In this document: piece after piece, positions 8,121-17,149 of the stretch | Numbering within the stretch: position 1 is the stretch's first letter | Layout: each line of letters starts with the position of its first letter | DNA from: Planosporangium thailandense | Lineage (GTDB): Bacteria; Actinomycetota; Actinomycetes; Mycobacteriales; Micromonosporaceae | DNA length: 64,000 nt | NCBI RefSeq assembly: GCF_011947195.1 | Contig: NZ_JAATVY010000014.1 | Coordinates: 62,001 to 126,000, forward strand | Direction of reading: 5' to 3' | Made by a program: the position numbers and the translations under genes | The notes under the pieces: generated by a model | What the model was told of the DNA's origin: nothing | Database searches by the model: none | The model's input: only the letters and a program-made list of their open reading frames with translations

Positions 8121-8885
8121 TCACACGCCGCGCCAGCGGGGAGCTCGCTTCTCCTTGAACGCGGTCGCGCCCTCGCGGGCGTCCTCGGACTCTCGGACCG
8201 GCACGCTGATCTCGCGCTGCTTGTCGAACATCTCCGCAGCCCTCCACTCCGGCGCCTCGATGATGATCCGCTTAGTGGCTGCCACCGCGAGCGGGCCGTT
8301 AACGGCGATCGCACGCGCCAGCTCGAGTGCGGTGTCGAGGGCCATCCCCGGCTCGGCGAGGCGGTTGACCAGGTTCACCTCGTGTGCGCGCTGCGCGGTC
8401 ACCAGGTCACCGGTCAGGGCCCACTCCATCGCCACGTGGTAGGGGATCCGCTGTGGCAGCCGCATCAGGCCACCGCCGGCGGCGACGAGCCCACGCTTGA
8501 CCTCGGGCAGACCGAACTTCGCATTGTCGGCGGCGACGATCATGTCGCACGCCAGCGCGATCTCGAACCCCCCGGCGATCGCGTACCCCTCGACCGCGGC
8601 GATGACCGGCTTAGCGGGCGGGCCCTCGACGATGCCGGCGAAGCCCCGGCCGGGGATCGACGGCTTTTCGCCGGCCAGGAACGCCTTGAGGTCCATGCCG
8701 GCGCAGAAGGTGCCTCCAGCGCCGGTGATGATCCCGGAGACGAGGGAGGGGTCGGAGTCCAGCCGGTCCATCGCCTCGCCGACCGCGACCGCGGTCTCGG
8801 TGTTGATCGCGTTGCGCGCGTCGGGTCGGTTGAGGGTGACGACGAGGACGCCGTCGACCACGTCGGTGAGCACGGAGTCCGACAT
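8121..8885 (-). CDS. Enoyl-CoA hydratase/isomerase family protein
   Basis: 254 residues from ATG 8885, which overlaps the SDR stop (ATGA); longer upstream frames run through the SDR. Oxyanion-hole motifs are AGGTFCAGMDL and EGYAIAGGFEIALACD. FGLPEVKRGL supplies one acidic residue; the second catalytic Glu of classical crotonase is replaced in AAGGGLMRLP, so isomerase or non-standard hydratase activity is possible. It sits in an operon with a hydroxyacyl-CoA-type SDR and a thiolase, a self-contained beta-oxidation set. Confidence 0.9.
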   Translation of the reverse strand: MSDSVLTDVVDGVLVVTLNRPDARNAINTETAVAVGEAMDRLDSDPSLVSGIITGAGGTFCAGMDLKAFLAGEKPSIPGRGFAGIVEGPPAKPVIAAVEGYAIAGGFEIALACDMIVAADNAKFGLPEVKRGLVAAGGGLMRLPQRIPYHVAMEWALTGDLVTAQRAHEVNLVNRLAEPGMALDTALELARAIAVNGPLAVAATKRIIIEAPEWRAAEMFDKQREISVPVRESEDAREGATAFKEKRAPRWRGV

Positions 8886-9649
8886 CAGCGCGGCGCCATC
8901 CTGATCGCGCCGTCCAGACGGATCGTCTCGCCGTTCAGCATCGGGTTGTCCAGGATGTGCAGTGCCGTCGCCGCGAACTCCTCGGGTCGGCCGAGCCGGG
9001 AAGGGTGCGGTACCTGCTTGGCGAGCCCCTCCCGGATCTCGTCCGAGAAGCGGGACAGGATCGGGGTGTCGAACAAGCCCGGCGCGATCGAGCAGACCCG
9101 GATCTGGCGCTGCGCAAGGTCGCGGGCGGCGACCAGCGTCATCCCGACCACGCCGGCCTTGGCCGAGGCGTAGGGGATCTGGCCGATCTGGCCCTCCCAG
9201 GCAGCGACCGAGGCGGTGAGCACACACACGCCGCGCTCGCCGTCGACCGGCTCGTGCGCGGCCATCCGCGCCGAGGCGAGCCGCAGCATGTTGAAACTGC
9301 CGATCAGGTTGATGTCGACGAGCTCGCGGTACAGGTTGTAGTCGCCGGGGCTGCCGTCCCTATTGACCAGGCGGACGGTGCCGCCCCGGCCGGCGCAGTG
9401 CACCAGTGCCCGTAGCGGCGCCGCCGACTCGGCGACGTCAAGCGCGCGGTCTACCGCCTCGGCGTCGCGGACGTCGGCGGGTGCGAAGCTCGCCAGGTCG
9501 CCGAGCTTCACCGCCACCTCGGCGCCGGCCGAGGAGGGCAGGTCGACGATGGTGACCGCCACACCTCGGTCGATGAGCATCGAAGCCGTGGCAAGGCCGA
9601 GGCCGGAGGCGCCGCCGGTGACGACGGCGGAGCTGCCCGTGAGGTTCAT
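8885..9649 (-). CDS. Short-chain dehydrogenase, 3-hydroxyacyl-CoA dehydrogenase type II-like
   Basis: 254 residues from ATG 9649, preceded by GGAG. The N-terminal TGGASGLG is the NAD-binding loop, and the catalytic Ser-Tyr-Lys set includes PYASAKAGV. The C-terminus [15 protein letters not shown] is typical of HSD10-like enzymes that oxidise 3-hydroxyacyl-CoAs, and the same ending occurs in the SDR at 45589. It therefore probably supplies the 3-ketoacyl-CoA for the thiolase just upstream. Confidence 0.9.
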   Translation of the reverse strand: MNLTGSSAVVTGGASGLGLATASMLIDRGVAVTIVDLPSSAGAEVAVKLGDLASFAPADVRDAEAVDRALDVAESAAPLRALVHCAGRGGTVRLVNRDGSPGDYNLYRELVDINLIGSFNMLRLASARMAAHEPVDGERGVCVLTASVAAWEGQIGQIPYASAKAGVVGMTLVAARDLAQRQIRVCSIAPGLFDTPILSRFSDEIREGLAKQVPHPSRLGRPEEFAATALHILDNPMLNGETIRLDGAIRMAPR

Positions 9650-9662
9650 GTTGTCTCCGTAG

Positions 9663-10844
9663 TTAGGCGAGGGACTCGATGATGGTGGCGTTGGCCATCC
9701 CACCGGCCTCGCACATCGTCTGCAGCCCGTAGCGGCCGCCGGTCTGCTCGAGGTGGTTGATGAGCGTGGCCATCAGTCGCACGCCGGAGGCGCCGAGTGG
9801 ATGGCCGAGCGCGATCGCGCCACCGCGCGGGTTGAGCCGCTCGGAGGCAACCGGGAACTCCGCCTGCCAGGCCAGCGGCACCGAGGCGAACGCCTCGTTG
9901 ACCTCGATCGCGTCGATGTCCTCAATCGACATTCCTGCGCGCTCGAGCACCTTCTGGGTGGCGGGGATGGGACCGGTCAGCATCAGCATCGGGTCGTCAC
10001 CGACCACGGACGAGGCGACGATCCGGGCACGCGGGGTGAGACCGAGCGCAGCGGCCTTCTCCTCGCTCATCAGCAGCAAAGCAGCTGCCCCGTCTGTGAT
10101 CTGGGAGGAGTTCCCCGCGGTGACCTTCCACTCGATGTCGGGGAAGCGCGCGGTCAGCTCGTCGGTGCCGAACACCGCGCGTAGCTCGGCCAGCTTGTCC
10201 GCGCCACTGCCCGGACGGATTGTCTCGTCACGGTCGACCACGCTGCCGTCAGCCAGCGTGATGGGCACAATCTCGTGGTCGAAGCCTCCGATCCGGGCGG
10301 CCTCGGCAGCACGAGCGTGCGATGAGACGGCGTACTCGTCCAGACTGCGCCGGGATAGGCCCCACTTCTGGGCGACCAGCTCGGCGGCGACGCCTTGGGA
10401 GACAAGCCCCGGAAAGCGGGCTGCCACGCCGGGCCCGTGCGGGTCGGCACCTTGACGGTTCGATCCCATCGGCACCCGGCTCATCGACTCCACGCCGGCG
10501 GCGATCACCACGTCGTATACACCGGCAGCAATGCCCATTGCAGCGAACTCGACCGCCTGCTGGCCGGAGCCGCACTTGCGCTCGATGCTGACCGCGGGCA
10601 CGTGCACCGGGTAGCCGGCCGAGAGCCAGGCCTGCCTGCCCGGTGTCGCGGACTGCTCGCCGGACTGGCTGACGCAGCCCACCATCAGGTCCTCCACGAT
10701 GCCGGGGTCGATCCCGGTGCGGCCAACGAGGCCGGTGAGAACGGCGGCGAGCAGGTCCGTCGGGTGCACGGTCGAGAGGGCCCCGCCGGCCTTGCCCCGT
10801 CCCATCGGCGAGCGGACCGCGTCGACGATCACGGCGTTGGCCAT
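9663..10844 (-). CDS. Acetyl-CoA acetyltransferase family thiolase
   Basis: 393 residues, full length. The nucleophilic Cys is in ERKCGSGQQA (about residue 90), the active-site His in GGAIALGHPLGASG, and the second Cys in QTMCEAGGMANATI at the C-terminus. It cleaves a 3-ketoacyl-CoA with CoA. First gene of the minus-strand operon thiolase-SDR-hydratase-GntR, transcribed from the AT-rich gap at 10845-11006. Confidence 0.95.
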   Translation of the reverse strand: MANAVIVDAVRSPMGRGKAGGALSTVHPTDLLAAVLTGLVGRTGIDPGIVEDLMVGCVSQSGEQSATPGRQAWLSAGYPVHVPAVSIERKCGSGQQAVEFAAMGIAAGVYDVVIAAGVESMSRVPMGSNRQGADPHGPGVAARFPGLVSQGVAAELVAQKWGLSRRSLDEYAVSSHARAAEAARIGGFDHEIVPITLADGSVVDRDETIRPGSGADKLAELRAVFGTDELTARFPDIEWKVTAGNSSQITDGAAALLLMSEEKAAALGLTPRARIVASSVVGDDPMLMLTGPIPATQKVLERAGMSIEDIDAIEVNEAFASVPLAWQAEFPVASERLNPRGGAIALGHPLGASGVRLMATLINHLEQTGGRYGLQTMCEAGGMANATIIESLA

Positions 10845-11006
10845 CGTCCCTCCCAGAATTAGTGATAATCAAAAACATATGACGAAACCCAGCGCGAAGG
10901 GAAGTCTTGACTTCCCAATCTCTGCCTACGAATATCATGTTTCATAGGTGCGCACCAGTTCCGTACCAGGCCGGTCACACTGGCCACACGTCCCGAGGAG
11001 GCAGCG
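10845..11006. promoter_or_regulatory. Divergent promoter region with AT-rich island
   Basis: 162 bases separate the thiolase operon from the plus-strand flavin-protein gene. The AT-rich run at 10856-10884 includes the short palindrome TGATAATCA (10863-10871), and a second AT-rich patch at 10930-10946 contains ATATCATGTTTCATA. A paired operator for the GntR regulators is likely but inferred. Confidence 0.5.
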
Positions 11007-11510
11007 TTGGCGCGGCTCGGCATCGACGACCTGGAGCAGCTGAAGGGCACTCATCTCGACAAGGCGGACCAGGCGGAGCTGCTGTCCACCCAGACCGAGT
11101 GCAGCGTAATCTTCCACAATGACGAGGGCTGGCCGGTCGGCGTTGTCATGAGCTTCATCGTGGTCGACGGGACATTCTGGCTGACCGCGGTGGAGGGGCG
11201 GCTGCACGTCCGCTCCTTCGAGCGGGACCCCCGCGTCTCCATCGTCGTCTCCAGCGCCGGAAGCGGGCTGGATGGCCGCCGGATGCTATCGGTGCGAGGT
11301 GAGGCGACGGTCCGCCGCGATCGGGAGACGCTGGACTGGTTCCTCGACGAGTTCACCGCCCGGCTCCAGCCCGAGGACCCGGTGTCGTGGCGGAAGCTTC
11401 TCGACAGCCCGAACCGGGTGGCGATCGAAGTTCGCCCGGTCGGGATCACCGCAAGTCACGACCAGCGCAAGCTGCCCGGTAACGGCCGCGGCATGCCGAA
11501 GAAGGGCTGA
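11007..11510 (+). CDS. Pyridoxamine 5'-phosphate oxidase-family flavin/F420-binding split-barrel protein
   Basis: 167 residues from TTG 11007, chosen because GAGGAGGCAGCG places a good ribosome site just upstream. The split beta-barrel is visible in CSVIFHNDEGWPVGVVMSF, GTFWLTAVEGRLHVRSFERDPRVSIVV and MLSVRGEATVRRD. In actinobacteria these proteins often use F420 or FMN, or bind haem; the cofactor cannot be assigned. It heads a short operon with a dimeric barrel protein, an SDR and a SnoaL-like protein, suggesting a redox step on the island's substrate. Confidence 0.8.
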   Translation: MARLGIDDLEQLKGTHLDKADQAELLSTQTECSVIFHNDEGWPVGVVMSFIVVDGTFWLTAVEGRLHVRSFERDPRVSIVVSSAGSGLDGRRMLSVRGEATVRRDRETLDWFLDEFTARLQPEDPVSWRKLLDSPNRVAIEVRPVGITASHDQRKLPGNGRGMPKKG

Positions 11511-11528
11511 ACCACGGCCAAGCACCTG

Positions 11529-11891
11529 ATGGTGGTCCTGAGCAACGCCAAGCCGGGGCGGGAGGACGAGTGCAACCGCTGGTACTCCGACGTGCACATC
11601 CTCGACACGATCAACAACCTTGACGGCTTCGCCTGTGCGCAGCGGTTCCAGCTCGCCGACCTCGAAGGTGCGCCGCCCAGCAACTACCGCTACCTCGCCA
11701 TCTACGAGATCGAGGACGACCGGCACGAACGCGCCTATGCGCAGTTCGACTGGCAGCGACAGGAGCGGGCCGAGGCCCTTGCCGATGGGCGCGAACCGAT
11801 GGTCTCCGTCTCACGCACGCTCGATCCCGAGTACTTCCTGGTCGGCTTCTTCTCCGCGATCACCGACCGGATCCCGTCCACCCGCATATGA
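11529..11891 (+). CDS. Small EthD/DUF4286-like dimeric alpha-beta barrel protein
   Basis: 120 residues from ATG 11529. The pattern VVLSNAKPGREDECNRWYSDVHI, then a Phe/Arg-rich strand ACAQRFQLAD and RYLAIYEIEDD, is that of ferredoxin-like barrels found with degradation genes. The conserved family start appears to be five codons earlier: in-frame codons from 11514 read ACG-GCC-AAG-CAC-CTG, matching an expected M-A-K-H-L start with ACG in place of ATG. No reaction can be assigned. 18 bases from the upstream gene. Confidence 0.65.
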   Translation: MVVLSNAKPGREDECNRWYSDVHILDTINNLDGFACAQRFQLADLEGAPPSNYRYLAIYEIEDDRHERAYAQFDWQRQERAEALADGREPMVSVSRTLDPEYFLVGFFSAITDRIPSTRI

Positions 11892-11902
11892 GAGGTGAGC
11901 AG

Positions 11903-12688
11903 ATGAGCATGGACACCACCCGACGACTCGACGGCCGAGTCGCCGCGGTCATCGGCGGCGGCTCCGGCATGGGGCGGTCGATCTCGCTTCGGCTGGCCGC
12001 CGAGGGGGCGGCCGTGTACGTCGCGGACCTGTCCGACGAGGCGGCCAAGGCAGTGGTGTCCGAGATCGAGCAGGCAGGCGGTGCGGCGTACGCCCGGGAG
12101 GTGGACGCGACGGACCCTGGAGCGCTCCGCTCGCTCTACGCTGACATCGACGCCGCTCACGGCAAGCTGCACGTGCTGCACAACCAGGTGGGCATGCCCG
12201 GCGCCGGCGGCATCGACGTGTCGGTGGCGGACTTCGACCGGTCCATCGACGTCAACGTGAAGAGCGCTTTCTACGCCGCGACCCTCGGGTATGAGGTGGT
12301 GAAGAAGGCCGACGGCAAGGGGTCGATCTCGATGACGGCGTCCACCGCCGCGCTCGTCGGCTCGCCCTTCAGCCCCCTGTATTCCATGACCAAGGGGGCA
12401 CTGACCTCCTTTACCCGGGCACTTGCCCTATTCGCCGGGCCGGACAAGGTGCGGGTGAACGTGATCTGCCCCGGTCCCGTGGACACCCCGATGCTGCCGA
12501 CCTTCTTCGGCCGTGACCCGGGCGCGAACATGCAGGACCTGATGTCCAACTTCATCGGCCTGGTCCCGCTCGGGCGGCCCGCCAGTCCCGAGGAGATCGC
12601 CGGGGTCGTGGCCTTCCTGGCCAGCGACGACGCCGGTTTCGTGACCGGCGTGACCATTCCCATCGACGGAGGACTGACCGCAAAATGA
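11903..12688 (+). CDS. Short-chain dehydrogenase/reductase
   Basis: 261 residues from ATG 11903, with GAGGTG upstream; an ATG at 11888 lacks this. The cofactor loop is GGGSGMGRS and the catalytic Tyr-Lys is in PLYSMTKGAL, with a Ser in MTASTAAL. The usual NNAG motif is replaced by HNQVG, which is unusual. The C-terminus GVTIPIDGGLTAK matches the SDR at 39326, so the two are paralogues. ATGA overlap with the next gene. Confidence 0.9.
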   Translation: MSMDTTRRLDGRVAAVIGGGSGMGRSISLRLAAEGAAVYVADLSDEAAKAVVSEIEQAGGAAYAREVDATDPGALRSLYADIDAAHGKLHVLHNQVGMPGAGGIDVSVADFDRSIDVNVKSAFYAATLGYEVVKKADGKGSISMTASTAALVGSPFSPLYSMTKGALTSFTRALALFAGPDKVRVNVICPGPVDTPMLPTFFGRDPGANMQDLMSNFIGLVPLGRPASPEEIAGVVAFLASDDAGFVTGVTIPIDGGLTAK

Positions 12689-13128
12689 CCGACACCGCAA
12701 CCCTTGGCGCCCGCAGCGCCGAGCTCTACTACACCTACGCCCGCGCGGTGGATGAGGGCGACCTCGACACCCTGCGGGACATCGTCACGGACGACGTCAA
12801 GATCACCCGCGGGGACCACCCAACCGAACAGGGTGTGGAGGCCTTCCTCGATGTCTACCGGGCGCACAACGCGCTGCAGATCCCGGTCTGCAAGCACGTG
12901 GTGACCAACGTGCTTGCGAAGCAGGACGGCGACAAGATCGTCACCCACGCCTACTTCCAGGCGACCATGCTGGAGGACGAGGGAACCCGCGTGATTATCG
13001 GCGTCTACGACGACGTGCACGTCGAGCAGGGCGGTCGGCTCAAGCTCACCCACAAGAAGATCCGCGTGCAGCGTGTCCTGCACCTGCCGGCGGCTGCCAA
13101 CCAGTACGCGCACGTCGGCACGCACTGA
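12685..13128 (+). CDS. SnoaL/NTF2-like family protein
   Basis: 147 residues with the cone-shaped NTF2 fold pattern: LYYTYARAVDEGDLDTLRDIVTDDVKITRG at the N-terminus and FQATMLEDEGTRVIIGVYDDVHV in the sheet. Such proteins act as isomerases, hydratases or accessory domains for oxygenases and reductases. It is coupled to the SDR (ATGA), so it probably handles the same intermediate. A broken relative lies immediately downstream on the other strand. Confidence 0.8.
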   Translation: MTDTATLGARSAELYYTYARAVDEGDLDTLRDIVTDDVKITRGDHPTEQGVEAFLDVYRAHNALQIPVCKHVVTNVLAKQDGDKIVTHAYFQATMLEDEGTRVIIGVYDDVHVEQGGRLKLTHKKIRVQRVLHLPAAANQYAHVGTH

Positions 13129-13136
13129 CCGACTTC

Positions 13137-13171
13137 GGTGCCTGAGGGGTGACGACGCCCCCTCAGGCGCC
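13137..13171 (+). terminator. Terminator hairpin after the SnoaL operon
   Basis: Arms GGTGCCTGAGGGG and CCCCTCAGGCGCC pair over 13 positions with one G-T wobble and a nine-base loop, nine bases past the stop codon. Confidence 0.75.
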
Positions 13172-13179
13172 GGTGCATC

Positions 13180-13504
13180 TCAGCGGCCGTAACTCTCCCC
13201 CCAGGCGTCGTCGTACCGGTTGGCGGCCATCAGCAGTCGGCTCTCGCGCTCCAGTTCGGCCTGTCCGGTGCCGGTCGCGGTGACCGACTTGGTGTCCACG
13301 TCGGCGACGTGAATGTTCGGGATGTGGAGGGTGGTGACGTAGCGGTCCATCATCCAGGTGTAGAACGTGCGCAGGTCGTCGTGGCCGGTGATGGTCACCC
13401 CTGTGCGGGTGAACGAGCCCGTCCGGTGCGAAGCAGTCCACCACGGTCGGCAGGTCACGGTCATCGACGGCCATTCCAGGCGCATGATTGTCAGGGACTC
13501 GCAA
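13180..13504 (-). pseudogene. Broken SnoaL/NTF2-like gene
   Basis: Two minus-strand frames each hold half of an NTF2-like protein. One reads AVDDRDLPTVVDCFAPDG. The other continues GVTITGHDDLRTFYTWMMD and NRYDDAWGESYGR and then stops, earlier than the family C-terminus. A single indel near 13415 would join them. Low GC3 is not evident, so the damage looks recent. It probably encoded a relative of the intact protein at 12685. Confidence 0.65.
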
Positions 13505-13530
13505 GAAGTGTTATCGTCGCCACGTCATTA

Positions 13531-13552
13531 GACGGCGGCCCTGGCCGCCGTC
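13531..13552. terminator. Perfect short hairpin upstream of operon A
   Basis: GACGGCGGCC and GGCCGCCGTC form a perfect ten-base stem with a two-base loop, 25 bases before the first gene of operon A. It may be an attenuator or 5' leader structure, or the end of a minus-strand transcript. Confidence 0.4.
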
Positions 13553-13577
13553 TTCGGACCTCATGAGGAGCAACGTC

Positions 13578-14369
13578 GTGAGTGTTCTTTCCGATGCCGA
13601 AAGCGCTGCACCGGCTGCCGCCGAACGCCCTCGTGGCGTCGTCGTGACCGGCGCCGCCCGAGGCCTCGGCAAGGCCATCGCCGAGCGGTTCGCCGCTGCC
13701 GGCCAAGCGGTCGTCGCGCTCGACGTCTCCGACGACGCGGCCTCGTTCGCCAGCGGTCTCGGTGCCGGGCATGACGCGGTCGTGGGGGACGCCGGAGACC
13801 CCGAGACGATCGCCCGCGCGTGCGAACGAGCGGCCGAACTCGGCGGCGGGCTCGCGACGTACGTCGTGAACGCCGGCGTGCACTCGACCGGCCCCTCCAC
13901 GGACTACCCGCTCGAGGAGTGGGACCGGTTGCTCGAGGTGAATCTGCGGGCGGCGTTCGTCGGGGCCAGAGTGGCGCGCGGCTACTTCACCGACGGCTCC
14001 AGCGTCGTGATGCTCTCGTCGATCTGCGCCTCGCAGGGCTTCGCCGGCCGCGCCGCGTACTGTGCCTCGAAGGCGGGGATCGACGGGCTGGTTCGCTCGC
14101 TGGCCACGGAGTGGGGACCGGACGGGATCCGGGTCAACGCGGTCGCCCCCGGCACCATCCGGACCGAGATGCAGCGGACCGCCGTGGCCAGCGGTGCGGC
14201 GTCGAACGAGCAGTACCTCGGCCGCATCCCGCTGAAGCGCGTGGGGGAGCCTCACGAGATCGCGGACGCGGTCTTCTACCTCGCATCACTCCAGGCCAGC
14301 TATGTCAGCGGAGTGGTCCTTCCCGTCGACGGCGGCTGGGCAGGCGGCGGTCTGCCGGCCTCCGCCTGA
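13578..14369 (+). CDS. Short-chain dehydrogenase/reductase (first gene of operon A)
   Basis: 263 residues from GTG 13578; GAGGAG seven bases upstream decides this over ATG 13563. The cofactor loop is TGAARGLGKA, the NAG motif is VVNAGVHST, and the catalytic residues are SSICASQ with AAYCASKAGI. It ends VLPVDGGWAGGG, like many NAD-dependent alcohol dehydrogenases of this family. Followed after 44 bases by the LLM oxidoreductase, which opens a run of overlapping genes. Confidence 0.92.
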   Translation: MSVLSDAESAAPAAAERPRGVVVTGAARGLGKAIAERFAAAGQAVVALDVSDDAASFASGLGAGHDAVVGDAGDPETIARACERAAELGGGLATYVVNAGVHSTGPSTDYPLEEWDRLLEVNLRAAFVGARVARGYFTDGSSVVMLSSICASQGFAGRAAYCASKAGIDGLVRSLATEWGPDGIRVNAVAPGTIRTEMQRTAVASGAASNEQYLGRIPLKRVGEPHEIADAVFYLASLQASYVSGVVLPVDGGWAGGGLPASA

Positions 14370-14413
14370 CTCCGCTCCGTTTCTGGTTCCCCCAGGCAAG
14401 AGAAGAGGCAGCA

Positions 14414-15472
14414 ATGGTCCAGGTCGGTCTGCTCCTGAGTGACGTCCCGAAGTCGGTCAGTCCGGCGCAGCAGTTCGGGGACGTCCGGCGCATCGTGGAA
14501 GCCGCTCAGGAGAACGGCTTCAAGTACATCGCGATCGGGCAGCACTTCCTGTACGGCGAGCTGCGCTGGTTGCAGCCGGTGCCGCTCCTGGCCCGGCTGG
14601 CCGCCGACGTCGACCCCGACGTCCGGCTGGTCACCCAGATCATGATCGCGCCGCTCTACCACCCGGTGATGCTGGCCGAGGAGATCGCGACCCTGGACGT
14701 GGTCACCGAGGGCCGGCTGATCTTCGGCGCCGGCCTGGGCTACCGGCCCGAGGAGTTCGACTACCTCGACGTGCCCTACCAGCAGCGGGCCGGCCGGTTC
14801 AACGAGTCGCTGGAGCTGATGAAGAAGCTCTGGACCGAGGAGACCGTCAACCACCAGGGCAAGTACTGGACCCTCGAGGACGTGCACCCGCACCTGTTCC
14901 CGGTCCAGCAGCCGCACCCGCCGATCTGGATCGGCGCGCACGCCATCCCCGGCGTGCGGCGTGCGGCGAAGTACGGCGATGCCTACGCCTGCCCGCCCGA
15001 GACCCCGAAGCACGAGGTTGCGGAGCGGTACGCCATCGTCCGGGACGGGTTCGCGGAGCGGGGCAAGGAGTTCACCGCGCAGCCGCTGCGCCGCAACTGC
15101 CTCATCGCGGACAGCCGCGAGCAGGCCATGGTGGAGTACGCCCGAGTCGCCCAGGGTCGCTACCTCACCTACGCGAAGAAGGGCCTGGACGTGATGGCGG
15201 ACACCGACCTGGAGAACGAGTTCGCCAAGGCCGTGTCCGGGCACGCCGTGATCGGCACCCCCGAGGACGTGGTCAACCAGTTGACCGACCTGGTCACCAC
15301 GCTGCCGGTGGACCCGCTGCTGATCCGCCCGCAGTGGCCGACCATGGACTGCGACGAGACCATCGCCGCGATCCGCCGCTTTGGCAAGGAGGTTGTGCCG
15401 GCGATGAACGCGATCACCCCGCGCACCGACATCCCGCAGGAGTCGTTCCGCGCGCCGGAGGCTGCGGAATGA
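14414..15472 (+). CDS. LLM-class flavin-dependent oxidoreductase, copy 1
   Basis: 352-residue luciferase-like TIM-barrel enzyme. Landmarks are GQHFLYGELRWLQPVPLLARLA, APLYHPVMLAEEIATLDVVTEGR, GAGLGYRPEEFDYLDV and PIWIGAHAIPGVRRAAKYGD. It uses reduced FMN or F420 for oxygenation or hydride transfer; the cofactor is not readable from sequence alone. Paralogous to the intact gene at 36412 and the broken one at 42218. Its stop overlaps the ligase start (ATGA). Confidence 0.9.
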   Translation: MVQVGLLLSDVPKSVSPAQQFGDVRRIVEAAQENGFKYIAIGQHFLYGELRWLQPVPLLARLAADVDPDVRLVTQIMIAPLYHPVMLAEEIATLDVVTEGRLIFGAGLGYRPEEFDYLDVPYQQRAGRFNESLELMKKLWTEETVNHQGKYWTLEDVHPHLFPVQQPHPPIWIGAHAIPGVRRAAKYGDAYACPPETPKHEVAERYAIVRDGFAERGKEFTAQPLRRNCLIADSREQAMVEYARVAQGRYLTYAKKGLDVMADTDLENEFAKAVSGHAVIGTPEDVVNQLTDLVTTLPVDPLLIRPQWPTMDCDETIAAIRRFGKEVVPAMNAITPRTDIPQESFRAPEAAE

Positions 15473-17127
15473 GCCGGTCGAAGCCGATGGTCTACCGGGA
15501 CCTGGTGCCGACCTTCCCGGACCCGGAGACGTGGACCTTCGACCACGTGATCCGGCACCATGCCGCCGAACGACCGGATGCGGTGTGCCTCGACGTGCCG
15601 GAGGAGGGCGCGACCTGGACCTACGCGCAGGCACTGGACAGCGCCGAGCACGTCGCCAGCACGCTCTACCGCACCGGAGCAGCCCAGGGCGACCGTGTCG
15701 TCATCATGGCGATGAACTCCTCGCAGCTGGTCCGCACCTGGTGGGGTACGGCGGTCGGCGGCTTCGTCGAGGTGCCGATCAACACCAACTACGAGGGTGA
15801 GTTCCTCCGCCACCAGCTCAACATCGCACAGGCCCGGTACGCCGTCATCGACGACGCCTTCGCCGAGCGGTGGGTGGCGATCGCCGAGCACGCCCGGGGC
15901 ATCGAGAAGTTCTGGATCCGTGATACCGGCGCTGGCATCAGAGACAAGGCGATCGCCCTCCTCACCGAGACCGGCTTCCAGGCCTCGGAGTGGGAGGAGC
16001 TTGAGAGCGGCGCGAAGGTCGAGCTGCCCACCCCGAAGCCGCAGGAGCTCGGCGCGATCTTCTACACCTCCGGCACGACCGGCCCCTCCAAGGGGGTCGC
16101 GATGCCGTACTCCCAGCTTTACTTCTTCGCCCAGGAGGTGGTCTGCCTGACCCGGCTGACGCCGGAGGACGTCTACCTGACCACTACCCCGCTGTTCCAC
16201 GGCAACGCGCAGTTCATGGCCGTCTACCCGGTGATCGTGGCGGGCGGACGCGCGGTTGTCCGCTCGAAGTTCAGCGCCAGCCGGTGGATCGACCACGTCC
16301 GCGACTCCGGCGTCACGGTGACCAACTTCGTCGGCGTGATGATGGACTTCGCCTGGAAGCAGGCACCGCGGGAGAACGACCGTGACAACAAGCTCCGCTG
16401 CGTGTACGCGGCACCGACGGCGAGCACGATCGTCGAGCAGTTCAAGGAGCGCTACGGCATCGAGGCATTCGTGGACGCCTTCGGCCTGACCGAGACGTGC
16501 GCGCCGATCCTCTCGCCCTACGGCGTGGAGCGGCCCCCCGGTGCAGCGGGGCTGCAGGCCGCGGACTGGTTCGACATCCGGCTGGTGGACCCGGACACCG
16601 ACCGCGAGGTCCCGGTCGGGGAGATCGGTGAGCTCGTGGTGCGTCCGGTGCAGCCGTGGACGTGCAGCAACGGCTACTACAACATGCCGGAGAAGACGCT
16701 CGAGGCCTGGCGCAACCTGTGGTTCCACACCGGTGACGCGCTGCGCAGGGACGAGCATGGCTGGTACTACTTCGTTGACCGATACAAGGACGCGCTGCGC
16801 CGCCGCGGGGAGAACATCAGCTCCTACGAGGTTGAGCAGGCGTTCCTGCAGCACCCGTCCGTGACCGAATGCGCGGTCATCGGCGTACCAGCGGACGTGG
16901 AAGCCGGCGAGGACGAGGTGCTCGCCATCGTCGTCGCCGCCGAGCCGGTGGACCCCCAGGAGCTGCTGTCCTGGTGTGAGGGGAAGATCCCCGCGTTTGC
17001 CATCCCGCGGTTCCTGCGGATCGTGGACTCTCTGCCTAAGACGCCGTCGGAGAAGGTGCGCAAGGCCGCGCTCCGCGAGGCCGGCATCACCATCGACACC
17101 TTCGACCGCACCGCGGTTGCGAACTGA
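15469..17127 (+). CDS. AMP-binding acyl-CoA ligase (FadD/CaiC-like), copy 1
   Basis: 552 residues, activating a carboxylic acid with ATP and CoA. The P-loop is YTSGTTGPSKGV, the adenylate motif DAFGLTETCAP, the hinge region FVDRYKDALRRRGENIS, and the C-terminal catalytic Lys motif KTPSEKVRK. The start at ATG 15469 overlaps the LLM gene; the frame opens earlier but without a sensible start. Similar proteins activate fatty, carnitine-like or alicyclic acids, so the substrate is open. Confidence 0.92.
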   Translation: MSRSKPMVYRDLVPTFPDPETWTFDHVIRHHAAERPDAVCLDVPEEGATWTYAQALDSAEHVASTLYRTGAAQGDRVVIMAMNSSQLVRTWWGTAVGGFVEVPINTNYEGEFLRHQLNIAQARYAVIDDAFAERWVAIAEHARGIEKFWIRDTGAGIRDKAIALLTETGFQASEWEELESGAKVELPTPKPQELGAIFYTSGTTGPSKGVAMPYSQLYFFAQEVVCLTRLTPEDVYLTTTPLFHGNAQFMAVYPVIVAGGRAVVRSKFSASRWIDHVRDSGVTVTNFVGVMMDFAWKQAPRENDRDNKLRCVYAAPTASTIVEQFKERYGIEAFVDAFGLTETCAPILSPYGVERPPGAAGLQAADWFDIRLVDPDTDREVPVGEIGELVVRPVQPWTCSNGYYNMPEKTLEAWRNLWFHTGDALRRDEHGWYYFVDRYKDALRRRGENISSYEVEQAFLQHPSVTECAVIGVPADVEAGEDEVLAIVVAAEPVDPQELLSWCEGKIPAFAIPRFLRIVDSLPKTPSEKVRKAALREAGITIDTFDRTAVAN

Positions 17128-17149
17128 GAATCACGCAGGAGACAAGGCA

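Noticed and set aside
8120-9227. Longer starts for the minus-strand hydratase and GntR genes
   Set aside because: They run through upstream genes in the wrong frame and give Arg/Ser-rich leaders; ATGA overlaps and family lengths support the shorter starts.
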